Positions 6,178 through 6,408 of a DNA stretch of 6,408 nt are shown here, one piece after another; position 1 is the stretch's first letter, and each line of letters opens with the position of its first letter. Under the pieces are notes generated by a model. That model did not search any database, had not been told where the DNA came from, and worked only from the letters and a program-made list of their open reading frames with translations. The stretch is from Actinomycetes bacterium (GTDB lineage Bacteria > Actinomycetota > Acidimicrobiia > Acidimicrobiales > Acidimicrobiaceae): positions 1-6,408 of the forward strand of contig JAKBSX010000181.1 of NCBI GenBank assembly GCA_021844725.1. Direction: 5' to 3'. Both the position numbers and the translations under genes were made by a program.

Positions 6178-6297
6178 ATCTATCGCTGCTGCCGAGTGCA
6201 CGAAAGCTCGATTTCCGCTCTGGCGAAATACCCTCGCCGTATCGGGATAGGTAAACTTTTACTTGAGACATCCCTTAGAACCGGCTTTGGGACAAAA
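6178..6297. other. Non-coding spacer without a recognisable gene
   Basis: I see no convincing reading frame, tRNA or repeat here. The only structure is a short hairpin with arms GGCGA (6222-6226) and TCGCC (6234-6238) and a 7-base loop, without a following T-run. It could help end transcription of the gene at the right edge, but the support is thin. Confidence 0.3.
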
Positions 6298-6408
6298 TCA
6301 TGAACCAATTCTCTTTACCAGTTCAGGCTCTGTATATCTGAGGTAACAGCACTGTCTCACATTGTGTACATTCGCCTTCAGAAACTCCTCCGTCTTCTTT
6401 CTTTCAGG
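6298..6408 (-). CDS. Possible C-terminal end of an unidentified gene cut by the window edge
   Basis: The minus strand stays open from the right edge to a TGA at 6298-6300, giving 36 residues ending LRYTEPELVKRIGS. The composition is protein-like: charged, with AGA, AAG, GAG and CTG codons as in the neighbouring genes, and with an adjacent cysteine pair (QCCYLRY). An open stretch this short also arises often by chance. I do not recognise the family. If real, it lies upstream of the dehydratase on the same strand, separated by about 217 bases and an apparent separate promoter, so it would not be in the same tight operon. Confidence 0.3.
   Translation of the reverse strand, partial: PERKKTEEFLKANVHNVRQCCYLRYTEPELVKRIGS

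Noticed and set aside
6200..6290. Possible tRNA in the right-hand spacer
   Set aside because: No GTTC-type T-loop or acceptor stem pairing can be found on either strand.

Overview
The window looks archaeal, most likely from the Thermoplasmata or a relative. That is an inference from several weak cues. Arginine is mostly AGA/AGG and isoleucine often ATA. Genes are packed with ATGA stop/start overlaps. A/T-rich TATA-like boxes sit upstream of starts, at least one of which looks near-leaderless. The left edge carries a fragment resembling the N-terminal domain of archaeal bacterio-opsin-activator-type regulators. I see no tRNA, rRNA, CRISPR array or insertion sequence.

Layout. (1) 9-215, minus strand: a short reading frame resembling the start of an archaeal HTH regulator, ending abruptly near the window edge. 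(2) 434-2736, plus strand: two overlapping genes, an APH-fold small-molecule kinase (434-1438) followed by an enolase-like protein (1435-2736). The spacer before them has clustered inverted repeats. (3) 2836-4796, plus strand: a second overlapping pair with its own TATA-like box, a crotonase-family enzyme (2836-3618) and a class III (CaiB/BaiF) CoA-transferase (3615-4796). (4) 4851-6080, minus strand: a glucarate-dehydratase-like enolase-superfamily enzyme, converging on the CoA-transferase across 54 bases. Its upstream region has a TATA-like box bracketed by an imperfect inverted repeat. (5) 6298-6408, minus strand: possibly the 3' end of another gene, running off the window.

How they may work together. 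The kinase and enolase-like protein are probably co-translated. The enolase-like protein keeps its metal ligands, catalytic Lys and phosphate-binding Arg/Ser, but Ala replaces the conserved active-site His and Asp replaces a conserved Glu. This suggests a kinase-then-dehydratase pair acting on a phosphorylated hydroxy acid other than 2-phosphoglycerate. The crotonase and CoA-transferase form a CoA-thioester module: one moves CoA onto an acid and the other transforms the thioester. The crotonase lacks one of the two usual catalytic glutamates, so its reaction may not be simple hydration. The glucarate-dehydratase-like enzyme has every catalytic residue I can check and points to sugar-acid breakdown. 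The window therefore reads as accessory carbon metabolism on acids, with two members of the enolase superfamily within 5 kb.
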